Shown here: positions 21,301 to 35,500 of the stretch, one piece after another
How positions within the stretch are numbered: the stretch's first letter is position 1
Layout of the letters: every line of letters begins with the position of its first letter
NCBI RefSeq assembly: GCF_032854445.1
Contig: NC_088300.1
Coordinates: forward strand, 27,573,608 to 27,637,607
Direction: 5' to 3'
DNA: 64,000 nucleotides
Source: Liolophura sinensis
Taxonomy: Eukaryota; Mollusca; Polyplacophora; Chitonida; Chitonidae
The notes under the pieces: generated by a model
Databases searched by the model: none
Told to the model about the DNA's origin: nothing
The model's input: the letters and a program-made list of their open reading frames with translations, nothing else
Translations under genes and position numbers: made by a program

Positions 21301-24300
21301 GGCGGTGCGTATCACACTGGGTATAGTATTAACAATCTGTTCTATTTATATACCACCTTCTTCTACTCTTCACCAACAAGAGCTGCAAAATTTACATGAT
21401 CAAGTACCTAAACCGTGTCTTCTTTTGGGTGACTTTAATGCCCACAGTGTTCTCTGGGGTGACTCTAAACGTAACCAGAAGGGCTCTGTATTGGAGGATT
21501 TTATATCTAATTACTCTCTATGCGTCTTAAATGATGGCACACATACTTACCTTCATCCTGCAAAGGGCACTTATTCGGCCCTTGATTTAGCTCTGGCTGA
21601 TGCAGGGCTAAGATCGGAATTCAGCTGGAGCGTCCATGATGATCTGTGTGGAAGCGACCACTTCCCCACCATACTTACCCTTGAGGAGCCGGTATCTTCC
21701 TCCCTTCCACGCTTTAATTATGATAAAGCAGACTGGCCCGCTTTACTGTTCTGTGTGGTGAAACACTTACTAGCGACCTTTTTCTTGATGCAGTTGATCC
21801 TATCAAGTTATTCTCGGATCAGCTAATCGATGTAGCCTCCAAATGTATCCCGAAATCTTGTGCGGTTCCCCGTATTAAGAAACCGTGGTTCACGGAGGAC
21901 TGTAAACGAGCTAGGCGTTTCAGGAAACGTGCTGAACGCGTGTACCGATGTAGACCATCTCCCGGTAATTTAGACGATGTTAGGCGTACTCGAGCTAAAG
22001 CCCGTAGGACTGTCAAACAGTCCAAACGTGACTCTTGGAACGTTATGTTTCTAAGATTAATCATCGTACCCCTATGTCAAAAGTCTGGAATATGATCCAA
22101 CGCATCAAAGGCAAGGGATCCAATGTCACTGTCAATCATCTTAAAGACGGAAATAATTCTTTGACAGAAAAACTTGACATAGCCAATAAGTTGGGCGCTT
22201 CTTTTGCGCACCATTCTTCTTCAGATAATTACTTGCCTCAGTTCCAGCGTTATAAGGAACGGACCGAGGCAAGTCCTCTTGATTTTACATCCTCAAATGA
22301 ATAATCCTACAATGCTACATTTTCTCTACATGAACTATCCGCATCCCTGAGCAAGGCCCATGACTCAACTCCAGGGCCAGATGATATCCACTATCAGCTT
22401 TTACGACACCTTTCAGAATCTTCCTTGAGGGTGCTTCTTGGAATTTTTAATACCATTTGGATTTCCGGGAATTTTCCTGCCTCATAGCAAAACGCTATTA
22501 TTGTCCTCATTCCAAAGCCCGGAAAGGATTCTACCGATCCAAATAACTATCGTCCTATTTCCTTAACCAGTTGTGTATGCAAGACTATGGAGAGGATGAT
22601 TAACGATCGCTTAGTCTGGTTTTTGGAGGCTAATGAGTTCATAAGCGACATTCAATGTGGATTTCGAAAGAATGGCAGTACTGTTGATCACCTTGTTCGT
22701 CTAGAATGCTTTATTAAGACCGATATCGTTAATCGTGACCATGTCGTATCTGTCTTTTTTGATCTGGAAAAGGCATATGACACTACTTGGAAATATGGCA
22801 TTATGAAAGATATGCATGGATTTGGACTTAGAGGTCAGCTTCCTGACTTTATTCGTAAATTCTTAGACCATCGTCACTTCCAAGTTCGGGTTGGGGCTAC
22901 CCTGTCTGACTACTTTGAACAAGATCAGGGGGTTCCTCAAGGCAGCATTTTGTCAGTTACTCTCTTTAGCATTAAGATTAATAGCCTTGCCAGAGTTTTA
23001 TCTCCTAGTATGAATGCGTCCCTTTTTGTGGACGATCTTGGTATCTCTTGTCGAGGCAAAGGTATGCACACTATTGAGAGACAGCTGCAGATTTGCCTTG
23101 GGCAAAATCCATGCCTGGGCACTGGAGAACGGATTTAAGTTCTCCAAGTCGAAGACTAACTGTGTGCACTTTTGTCGGAAGTACTTCCCCCATGAAGACC
23201 CCAAGGTATTTTGAGATGGGTTCCCCATCAAGGTTGTGCCGGAGGTAAAATTCCTCGGGGTGATCTTCGATAAGCACCTTACATTTAAATCTCACATTAA
23301 TTTTCTTAGAGCCAGATGCCTAAAGACCCTTGATATCTTGAAGGTTGTCTGTAGTGCTCGATGGGGAGGGGATCATGAAACCCTACTTCAGCTCTATCGA
23401 GCACTGATTCGTTCTAAATATAAGCGTCAAGTCCGACATTCGTACACCATTCGTAGTCCGTAAAGGGCGTTCCAAGTCGATAATCGCAAGATCCATTTCC
23501 ACAACAACGTTTAACACTAACTCCCGAAGACAAAGGTATGTAAGAAATTATACAAATAAGAAATAAAGCCGGTAACACACAAGAGAGAAGCGGTCATCAG
23601 TTTTCAATGATGCCGGGCAGACAATGAATATTCCAGGCATGAATTCCATATCAAAGTTCATTTGAGAAACTTAGAATGAAGGCGTTTGATGGAGTATCCT
23701 TGACAAACTAGTTTTTGAACTAGCAACTTGTGACGCAGATTAAAGCCATCACAATTAACGCAAGATCTGACAAATGCTACAAGGCGAGATATGTATACGC
23801 CATATGCAGGACCCTTTGGTATATTGCTATCTAAATAAGGATAATTTACAATATCAAATTATCCCTTTTGTCGTAAAGGCGGCGTGAAAGGAGACCTTGT
23901 CCGTCTTTGTACAGATATAGATCCAAATAAGATGTACCCTCAGGACTATCTGTTGTCTCCTTGTAAGCTAGTGTAAGCTAGACTATGCCTGCAGTGTTTA
24001 TGGAGGTGCGTCACGCTACCAGTTGAAGAAACTCAATACTGTACATCACCAGGCCCTACGGTTGTGCTTAGGTGCTTTCCGTACCTCTCCTGTGGAGAGT
24101 CTGTATGTTGAGGCAAACGAGCCTCCCCTGGAGCTTCGAAGAACTAAACTATCCTTACAGTATATCACCAAGCTTAGAGCCAATCCATCCAACCCAGCCT
24201 TTGATTGTGTCTTCCATCCGGAATTTGAAGACTTATATGCTCAGAAGCCATCCATTGTTCCTCCACTGGGTGTCCGCATCCAGGAACATGTGCAAGCAGC

Positions 24301-26517
24301 TGGACTTGGGCTGGATACTATCACCTCCATACGCACCCAGGAAGATCCACCGTGGTTATGTCCTGAGCCTCAGGTTGATACCTCGCTCTCCTCCCTGAAC
24401 CCTTTAGTATACCAACAGGAGTTTAGTAATATGTGTTCAAAGTATCCATTTTATCACCGCATATTCACTGACGGTTCCAAGAATGATGATGGCGTGGCTT
24501 CTGCCGCTGTCCTTGGGCCCAGAACCATTTCAACTCGGTTTCCAAATTCCTGTTCTGTATTTACTGCGGAAGCCAAGGCAATTTTGTGCGCACTTCGGTC
24601 CATTCCAGAGCTAGGAGGTAGCAGATTTCTCATCTGCTCTGACTCCCTTTCCTGCCTCCAGGCAATTCGGGCTAGTTCGCCTGTACATCCAGACATTCTG
24701 TCTATCAGGGAGATGTTTAAACGACTTAATGAAGATTTTATCATTGTCTTTTGTTGGGTGCCCGGGCATATGGGTATCCCTGGGAATACTGCTGCAGATG
24801 AAGCCGCGAAGGCGGCTTTGCATTCCGTTACTACCCAAACTGACGTTCCATATTCGGACTTGCGTTCACTTATTTGCTCCTATATCAAGCGCTTGTTTCA
24901 GGCTCAATGGGATGACCAGACAACCAACAAACTGCATGATATTCGTCAGTTTGTTGGTCCAGGGCCTTCCCTTTCACGGCATCGTCTCCGCTCTTGCATT
25001 TTGAGGAGGTGTCGTATCGGTCACACACGTGCTACGCATGGGTATTTGTTGAAAGGAGAAGATGCTCCTTATTGCTTTGCCTGTGATCAACGGTTCACAG
25101 TCAAGCACATATTGCTTGACTGTGGCGACTTTGCTCCTGTACGAGATTCCTTTTATCACGTGAGCTTTCTTTCAGAACTTTTCAATTCTGTAGAAAGTGA
25201 TACTATTTTTGATTTTCTTTCTGCCATTGGTATGGCAGGAAAGCTGTGATTTTAAACTACCGTCTGTGTTTGTTATGTGACTTCTGGTGTCCTTTTTTGA
25301 CTGAATAGTAAATGAATTATCCGTAGTAGATCGATTACTTGACGTTTTATTGTCGCGATAAAACTGAAATATTGTTGAAAGCGACGTTAAAACTTTCACT
25401 CACTCTTATACACAATACATTAAGTAAGGAATTTAGTAATTTACAGTACTTCATAGGCACACACCAAATCAACTATAGAATATACCCCCTCTCACCCTCA
25501 CCGTGCTATTCTGCTCTCTACGTGTGCAAACCTGGGTGAATACATGCAGTACTTTTTGAGAAACCACCTGTAACACTTTGTTTAACACTGATTCTTTTAC
25601 ACCATTCACTCAAGTCAGGAACGCAGTAATTTATGGTACTTAATATCCAATCAACAATGGAATATCCCACTCGTGCTACTGTGCTCTACACTTGTGCAAA
25701 CCTTGAGCTCAATACCTACAGTCTTTTTTAAGATACCACCCATAATATTTAATATAACATTACTTTCTCTATTATTGGACGCTGACCCCGACGCTCAGAG
25801 TACCAGATAAGCTCCATCTGTACTATATCTAGGTGAGTTAAAAAATACATACCAGTGCTTTTGATACACATATTAGGATTCCAAGTACCTTCATTGATTG
25901 ACATTTAAAACTGAAAGGTAATTCATAACCAACCATCAAAGGTTTCAGTCATGGTGACTACAAATTGTATCAGCCCACAGACTTGAACACACTTTACGAT
26001 ACAAAATTTAGGCGACATCAACTTTATTTCATGTTTACAGATGAGTAGATTCTAAAAAATCAAGTACTGAATAAAAATAAAATTAAAAACCCATGTTTTT
26101 CGTGGTGTGCAAGCTTTTGACAAATGCCCAAGATTTATTATTACCATATTGAAGGTCAGGATATTCCTCGTATTAAATCATCCAAAATAATTTCACAGCT
26201 CAAGAGGAATCATCAGGCATCATTTACAACTGGCCAAGTACTGAAGACAAGCTTAGAGATTAGGCAGATCTGATCTTCTGCTGATAGCAGAGGACAAAAG
26301 ACAGAAAAAATACATTGTTGATTGGTTTACATTTCGATTGGTTTGGCCGTTTTGAAGAAGAAGTTTCTTTAGGTATCAATAAAATTCAAAATGGCTGCTA
26401 AATCGCGAGAATGGTAAAACAGCACAAAACGTCAAAAGATGCCTCATATGTTCCTCATTAAGATTCCAAAGTTTGCTTTTTGCCAGTTTTCCAGATATTG
26501 CAATTTAATGAGCTAAC

Positions 26518-26558
<41 letters not shown>

Positions 26559-29500
26559 CGAACGATTTCAAGAGGGGTTCCACTAGGAAACTATCATGTA
26601 CCCCTAATTAAGCTACTAGCTAGCAACTGTATACATCCCCAAATTTTATAGCTAACAAATTTTCACTTGCCTCTCCTGACTCACTTCATTCTCACATTAA
26701 ATATACAATGTTTTTACTATTCAGACATATTCTTGGCACACTTTAAATATTTTTACATCTTTAAAATATCCGTAATGCCATTATGAAGTCATTCTATACA
26801 TGTGCATGTGCCATGTACTCAGTGCCACATAGCTGCCTTATAGAAGCTGAAGAATTAATAATTCAGTTTAGTCCTTCTCAACAAGACTGACATTACCATC
26901 ATTGCTTTCTTAATTTAGATACACTGAGTGACACACACACACTACTGGTGCAAGAAAATTGGTCTTCAACACACAGACACAGACACACACTCACACACAG
27001 ACATATAATCTGCATCAGGAGACACACAAGTACTGTTGACAGCTTACCCTCACCAACGCCCATTTACACTCTATATCCAATCTACATGTACCTTAATACG
27101 GTTTTCCCCTTGGCCTATTGGGTAGCATGCTAGGGTAGGTAGGGTAGCGTAGGCTAGTGTAGCACAATGAACCAGGAGCCTCTCACCAATGCTATCTCTG
27201 TGAGTTCAAGCCAGGTCTACAGTCGTACATGGGAATTACGGTCTGCCATCAACCTAGGGATGGTTGTGGGTTACCTCCCACCATGATTCTGGCTGCCATC
27301 ATGTATTTACTTAAAGTAAAATATTCTTGAGTATGGCTGAAAACACCAATAAAATAAATGAATAAATAGGGTTTTCAGCAAAATTAACACAGCTGGAGTT
27401 ACAAATGTTGGGGAATTAATAATTCAGTTGACTTCATTTTCTTATGTTGTCATTTTATACTTACTTCATCCTCACTGGACTCTTCAGATTCGCTCTCCTG
27501 CAAGTGAAATGTTCAAATTTACTTTAAAGAAGCTATACAAGAGGTTTTTGGCCAAAATTTCACTAAAGAAATCAATTTTTCTGGCTGTATTTACCAAGAG
27601 AAGCAGAAACTATTGTCGTTATGTAAATATTATACTTGCACCTGTACTATAATAGTGTTATTATTGCTATAACTATTGTAAAGTTTGAACGTTTTGATGC
27701 ACTTTATAAAAAATAAGAGCTTTATTACCAATTCTGAACGGCAAGACGTGCACTGTGAGATGAGGTAGATATTTTTTGAAAGGTAAATATTTGGGCTATA
27801 TTCTAAAAATAATAACCAAAATTTGATTGGATTTATGCTTACTTAAGTTTGGTAAGTATTTTGGTAAATTGCAAATTGATATCTGTTAGTCATGGAAAAG
27901 TAACAATGAATAATTATCATTTTATATTTATTTATAATCTAAACAAGCATGAACCAATATACCATTATATACATGTCTTCAGCCAATGTGAATGGCCAGT
28001 CTGTAACAAGATGTGTCACACCAGATAGTGTGAATGACTTGAATTGTCTGCTATAATTCTTCAACTATTTTGCATGTTTGCATGGCGTTTATATAAGCAT
28101 ATTCTGATGGCACATTTCCATGTAAAATGATAAACTTACATTTTTTGTGAAGCCCTGAAACTGACCAATCCAACCAGTGTAGTTTTATCTCCAAAATAGA
28201 GTAGAATTTTGCATAAATTGTTCTGAAAGTTGCTCTTTCATACGAGAAAAGGTTGAGGAATTAGAGGTATTCTACATAACTTTTTGTGAAACTATTTTCA
28301 TTTTCCCATGTTACAGTAAATGTAATCAAAAATAGTTGCATACCTCGAGACTCCCCTATTGCTGCATGCCATGGCATGATGTGTGCTTTGTTCCAAGAAT
28401 CAATGCATTTAATTCAAAAAACTAAAGTTCAGGAACTTGTGTGCCATTAACAGTTTTAAACATGATTACATCTATTACATAGTGCTTTCTACAAAACTCT
28501 CACTCTGTTTCAATTTATGTTCAGACTGTAAGTAAGGCCAAAGCACTAACTGTATTGTTCTGACTGGATAAAATAATCTGTTCCATCAGACGACTGGTCA
28601 AAATGGAGCTCCCAACCCAGCTGGTTTGTTGCCAGGGTTTGTATCTGAATAAATCACAAACATGTTTCCTAGCCATTTTGAATCCCCAAAACATTGCAAG
28701 GGTAAAGTTATCAACTTCCCTGTCCCTTTGTCTTTATGTGGAAATCATTTGCAATAAACAGTCAGTTTAAACCTAAACAACACATGGCTCTTGGCAGAAC
28801 TTTATACACAGTTGCCTTAACAAATATGTTATAGAATTAATACATGTACTTTGGTTTTATTTCAGAAGTTTGATTGTTTACTTACTTCATCATCATTGGA
28901 CTCACTAGATTCATCAGACTGCAGGTGAAATAAAGCACAGTGTGACAATAAAGATGGGAATTGCTAAATCTTTATTTTCATGCGAAAGTAGTAGGAAATA
29001 TAAAGATTTATTTCATATTTTACCAATTATTTTACACTAGATTCCCAAATGAAACAAACATATCAAACCAATATATAGTTATGTATAATGTACATGTAAC
29101 ATGTACTGAAATAAAGCTCACATTTTGAATTGACCATATATATCATTCTGTAATGAAAGCTGCGCTAACACTGTGGGTTTTATTATAGTAGAACTTGGCA
29201 AAAAAATTTATAAATCATCAGCAAATTAAACTTAAACTTGCCATGTGCAATATTGTTGCGTCATCTTACACTAGGGGTGATGTTAAAAAATTAAAAAATT
29301 TAGTTTTATTTCTTTAGCCATGATTGTTTCTTACTTACTTCACCCTCATTGGATGCCTTATCAGAATCATCATCCTGCAAGTGAAATACAGCTCACATTT
29401 ATAAGTAATGCATTGATGTAAAATGGAACATCTAAATTTTCATGGTGATATAGTGATTTGCATTAACCAAACTAGTCATTCTAAGGAGTTAAGGCTGCGC

Positions 29501-32500
29501 ATGCAATACACAGTCCATTACCAGTTACCCGAGAATTTGTAAACCATCATAACATCATTTTCAGTATCAATGTACAACATCATTATATTATTTTCAGTAA
29601 AACTAATACATCTACCTAATTATAGACGTTAACATTTTAGTTTTACTTCTTTAGCCATGACAATTTCTTACTTACTTTGCCCTTATCAGATGCTGCATCA
29701 GAATCATCATCCTGAAGTGAAATATAGCTCATCTTTATAGGTAATGGATTGATGTATATAACTTTATTCTCAAATGTGATAGTAACTATTCATGAACACA
29801 ACTTCGGTCCAAATTGCTCAGATCCAACACTGCTTGTAAACACAAGGAAAATGATGGGTATAGTTAATGTATATGCCTAAGTAGATGTATCCGAAATATA
29901 GGCCACAGGCAGTGTTTTGGAATTTTTTGGTTAGATAAACCAGCCTATCTTACTCATAAGAGGTAGGCACAAAGTGGAGTGAGGGACATTTGTGTGAACA
30001 ACAAAATAGTGTGTTGTTTAGCTTATATAGGTTTCCACTGATACATGGGCATAGATTGCGATATCGCATAGTTCAGGACTTGGGACTGCACTTGTAGGCT
30101 TCTACAATCTGTTGTTAAAATTTGCTGTTCAATGTGAATTCATCTTTCGTTAGTATAAGTGTAGCAATCTCTATTAGAGTGTCAGTCTGAGGTGTCAGAA
30201 TTTCATATTCAGTATTTTCCTGAGTATCCAAGTCAACCCACAGAAAGGTCAGAATTTTCTTCAAATGGTAGATTGGTATTCAGTGACGTGATACCAAAGG
30301 TTCCCAGAAGGGTGTTGGTAGGAAAGTTTTTCTCAATATCTGTGATGAACTAAGTAGTATCCGATACATACGTTCACTGTAGTTACATGCTAGGTAGTAG
30401 GAAGTAGACAAGGTATCTGCCCAGTTTGTAAACAGGTGAATCACACTGCGATATGATAGGTCTTCCCGGAATTGTAATATCCGATACTCTGCAGTGTATA
30501 CAAGGGTCTAGTAGTATTAGCTCTGAAATATTAAGGCCAGTTGTAGCTGGCTTGCAATATTAAGCGCTAGCTTGTGACCATTGATACCTGATTCTTAGCA
30601 ACAGATTCAGATTGGTCTAACACAATGCCAACATGTTTTGCATAGCCTCATTTTTTAAAAACTTGCCTACTGCAAAAAAAAAGGTTACAATATCAGTTTT
30701 TTCACTTGCCCTGTCGTTACCTTCAACAAATATTTTTTTAAATCATGGCCAGCTGAATCAATGGAATGTGACCATTTTGTATCATGCAGTTAAAGAGTGC
30801 AAACAGGCAACAAGTTTCATAGTAAATCAACATAATTTCACCGGTATTTTATGAACTAAGTATTGTGCTTCACAATAACGATGCTTTGGTTGGGTTTACA
30901 CACCCAAAGAGGAGAAAACCTCGCAGACACACTAAAACACACCATAGCACTACACTCTAAGAGTGTAACTATTTTGATAAATCAGAGACAATTTTCACAA
31001 TGGCAGAGAGAAATCCATTAGACTCTGTTCCCTTCACTTCCAGACCCCAAAAAATCTCCACCCTCCACCATCAAAGAAATACCACAGGTCAACAAACTGT
31101 TGACATAAAAATATCATATAACTAAAGGGTGCTCAATGTATATTAGTATTAAATAGAAGTATATTTTGTTAATGTCTCCTTCCGATAATTTGTTTACACC
31201 AGAAAATGCAGCATATTTTCAAAAGGCCACAATCGTGGGCAAACTTACTGAACAATAAAAGCAAGAAAGTTAAATCTATCTGCCGAAGTAAAGGCTGATA
31301 AGAAAACATGCGTATACAAACCCCACCTTTACTGAGAATATTGGGTCAGAGTATCAATGTAGCAATTCCACTTACCTTTTCTTGACTGGTAGATGAGATA
31401 GAAGTTTCAGATATGTCTCCTGCACTGGTTAGTGGCACCTGAAAGATAAATATACATGTGTGTGTTTACATGCATGTACCAAAAAGTCTTGAAATGGAAG
31501 CATCACCTATCCCTACGATTTTTTTCTCACTTAGCATATAAAAAATGTATTTTAGCTTCTGGTAACTACATATGTACAGACCCAGTGCAAAAAGTTTGTG
31601 AAACAAAACAGAATTTAAATCCACAGGTAAGCATTATCAAAATTTTGAATTTAATTATTACAGGCATAACTGATCATTACTGGTACCTGAGACATATGTG
31701 ATAGTATAATCCTGTATAAACTTTTGGATAATTGTGTATGGAGTTGTACAATTACAGGTACTTATCACTTTCACATGTAGCACTTACTGAGTTTCTACTT
31801 CCTTCTGACACTTCGCCTGACTCTTCTTCATCACTAGCCTGTAGGCAACAAAAGTGTCTGTAACATTAGTCATGCAATTTATTTTTGTCCCCAGTGTGCC
31901 AAGCAGTTTTACACACCAGATTCTGTTAAAGTCTGGCATTGATTTTAAAATGTGTAATTTGGCATTTTATTGGATTTATTCTTCTAATACAATCCCAGTA
32001 GAATGTATCACATACTACACCCTGAAGTGAAATAAAATAACATTTTTAATCATTGTAATAAAACTTTTCACAGCAGGTAACTAAAAGCTGATCTATTTGA
32101 AATTAATGATATGTATTAAACTAAACATATTGTTAATGGAAGACACTGACTATAATGCAGCCAGGTTGTACGTGGGAAGGTTTGCCAGCAGCCTGTGGAT
32201 GGTTGTAGGTTTCCCCTTGGCTTTGTCCCACCATACTTTTACCATTTCTGGTAGGCTGGTATCTACACATTTTATGATAATGGGGAAACACACGAAAGCA
32301 AGGGAAAGGGATATACTGGATCTGAACCCTAGACAGCCAGGCATCATTTACAATTGACCAACAACTAAAGACGAGCACAGAGATTAGGCGGCTTTGATCT
32401 TCTGCTGATAGCTAAGGACCAAAAATAGAAAAAATACATTGTTGTAGAGCTGATGCTCGTTCCCACCGTAAACTGCAATGAATGGTTTCATGCAGACTAG

Positions 32501-35500
32501 CATGAAGCTTTCATATTATTTGCATAAGACTGTTTCTCAAATTTTGTTGGTTTTCTGGTCATAACATGAAGTCACACAAAGTACAAAAATAATTCTTGCA
32601 GATTTGTAATCCTGACATGAAGGGGCACCAGAGAGTGTGTCTGAGTAATAATTTTAAGCAGTTTTTAAAATTGACCTACCTAAGGCCATTCCAAACTAAA
32701 TGTTTTTTACAATATGGGTAAGGCGATCCACTTAAAAACTAAACAAAAAGTTTATCTTGATAGGTTTAGCTGTTTTGAAGAAGACTTTTTTAGCGCATCA
32801 ATAAAATTCCAAATGGCCTCTAATCACCTGACTGGTTAAACAGCATAAAATGTCAATAGTTGCTTCATGTTCCTCATTAAGACTCCAAAGTTTGGTTTTT
32901 CTACCTTTACCAGTTTCGAGATGTTTCAATTTTACGAGGTGACCAAGGATAATAATGTGAATGATTTTAAGAGGTGTCTGGCTAGGATACTAATAATTAT
33001 AAAGCAGCAAGCACCATACCGCTATTGGAATAACCTTCTTAAAATCATCAGATATGATTGGGCCACCATATGGACTTTCCATCCATTTAGTCCTCAAACT
33101 CCGAGTACTATACTTGTACATTTGACCTGAAACTGCAAAGGGAATTTGGTTCTCGTCATCTTTCTCTTGGGAAAAAAAGATAGCAATCAATGCAGATTTC
33201 ATTATATGTATATAATGTACATCTATATAATATTATGTTTCAATAAGAGAGTATTTGCATCCAACACACTGAAGCAATAATTTGAACACTCTAGTATGCA
33301 GTTTTAGATTCGTTGACATTCCAGCAGACTCACTCTCACTTTACAGAACAAACTTGTAAAACCTAAAAGGTGGTATGAAAATTCAGTGGCAATACAGGGA
33401 TTTTTATATCAGCAACATCCCACACTTACTTCCACTGTGAGTAATTTATTTCTTGGTTCACACCAAACTTGAAAAGGTCAATAATATTTCCAAAACCTGT
33501 GTTATACAATAGCAAAAACTGTATCAAACTATCAAGACTATAAGCACACCCACCTTTCTGGACCCTACTAAAACTGTATTTTATGATTTAGGCTATAAAA
33601 TAATACAATGTTGATTTCAAAGTGTTAAAGAGCTTTTAAACTGATATTCTTGTTTTCTTTCGATTTCCCTTAAACACATAAAATGTTTCAGACCTATGCC
33701 TTGGGAGGCAGCTATATTGGGTGACACTACTATATAGATTTGTCTTCTCGAACTTACTGTCACTAATGAAACTACGGCTAAAGCCAAATCTCAAAAAAGA
33801 AACAACTTAGATTTGGAAGCAAGGCCACCAATAAGTTCACCTGTAGGAGGCACATGAATGCAAAACTTCAGTTCAATACATTAAGTACTTGTAATTGTGA
33901 ATTTGGTAATATATGGTAATTAAGATGCACACAGCTTATAAGCGATAACATATCCTCCTTGAGTTATCGTACTTTATATGCATGCAAAACGCAAGGTCTA
34001 AACAAAGTGTATTTTTTTAGATACGACAGTTAACATTTTGTTTAACTTTGGTTCTAATACGCAATACACTAGGTCAGGAATTTGGTAATTTATGGTATTT
34101 AATATGTACATAAGCTACACTTGTATTTTCTACAGAAAATAGTACGGACAAGCCAAAAAAAAAAGAAAAACATAAAGACAAGCATGCTTGCAGACAGTTT
34201 ACAAAGCTTGGATAATTGCTGGCTTTCAAAAAATAGATAAAAATAAGGCATTAATTACCTGGGTCAGTGGCCATCTTATCAAAAGACTCTGAAGCATGGC
34301 GGTTGCTTATAAACCCAATGGACATCACACTACTCCTTGTTGGTGAGCCCTGTTATCAAAAACATTCACAAGGTAGTTGTCAGGCACCCGAAAATTCAAG
34401 GTTCTAGGAGCCATGGTTCCAAAATGACACCACAGTCCACAAGAAGGCCTATAGTCTGGTAAAGGCTTGCAGAGCTTGTATGATTCCTCCTTAAGCATGA
34501 CTTCATGAAACCTTACTTCTAGAAATGTGTAGTTTATAACCAAATTTCAAAGAAGATCAAAGCCTCTTTATAATGAACATGCCTCTTACGCCATTAAAGA
34601 TGGACAGAAAAACATATTCTTCAGCAGCGTTTCATAAAAAACATTTCTGAAAATATCTTATTATTGCCATTGTAATCCTATGTTTCTATTACCATCTACT
34701 GGATGAGATTACCTGACGTGCTTTCTGTGACTTTGTTGGTGGTGTCTCACTGGATTCACTTGGAACTGAGTAGGGAAAAAATAAGAAGTGAATGTGATAT
34801 AGCAAAGATTGAGTGGATCTCGTAATAAAGTAACATTAACATGTAATACTAGGCAACATCTCACTGCAAACCAGACATGCCAGAGGACATTGTAAAAGCA
34901 GACAATGTCCCTTTTTTATGTCTTCTGAAGAAAATATTTCTCATACAGTGAGTTTTAATAACTGTCAGTGAACAACATATAAATACAATTCAAGCATCTT
35001 GATGGCTCAGATGGTCAAAGTGCTTGTTCACTGCAACCTTCACTCCCTTGACCAATGATCATATCTCGTCTTCAAATCCACCTCCCACTCATTTGGCTGC
35101 GGCTATAATTCAGGATGTCTGAACCTAATTTGCCCTGGGTGCACCAGTTTCTTCCAACATAAAACTGGCTCCCATTTTGTATGTGAAAAATTCTTGTCTT
35201 TAATCTGCATGGCACCAGAGAAGAATCTAAACAACTTTTCTCTTTCCAAAATGGGGTATAAAAACAACGTACAACTTTCAGAGATTTTACACTCAATATT
35301 AAATATACAAAATTGATGTATGGATCGAGATAGATTTTCAAACTGAGCCGAGGGCCTACAAAATGAGCCCACTCACAAATTTTATCTTGATCAAACAATA
35401 TAGAAATAAATTGAGCTTGCACACGAAAATTTGTCAAACTCAGACAATGTGGAGGAGTTATACATGTACATGCAGCATGGAAAGCATCCACCAATTAGAA

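Larger units (their letters stand above)
19236..25414 (+). mobile_element. I/Jockey-group LINE, nearly full length, inactivated
   Basis: Non-LTR retrotransposon occupying 19247-25403, flanked by the 11-base duplication TCTTATACACA (19236-19246 and 25404-25414). Order: 5'UTR, ORF1 with zinc knuckle, ORF2 with AP-endonuclease, reverse transcriptase, RNase H and C-terminal CCHC motif, then a short 3'UTR ending in CACTCACTC instead of poly(A). RNase H points to the I-like group. Several frameshifts, a stop at about 22486 and a 0.55-kb insertion make it dead. It lies antisense inside an intron of the mini-exon gene. Confidence 0.9.
27498..31375. other. Introns of copy 1 cassettes
   Basis: Apart from the four micro-exons, AT-rich intron sequence colinear with 55291-58495. 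No other gene seen; 29.7-30.9 kb of copy 1 has little match to copy 2. Confidence 0.5.

Noticed and set aside
32005-32035. Additional acidic micro-exon (acceptor TTTCACTTCAG)
   Set aside because: The acceptor-like flank is there, but the following sequence GGTGTAG has a stop and no donor; likely a decayed cassette. Same at about 59208.
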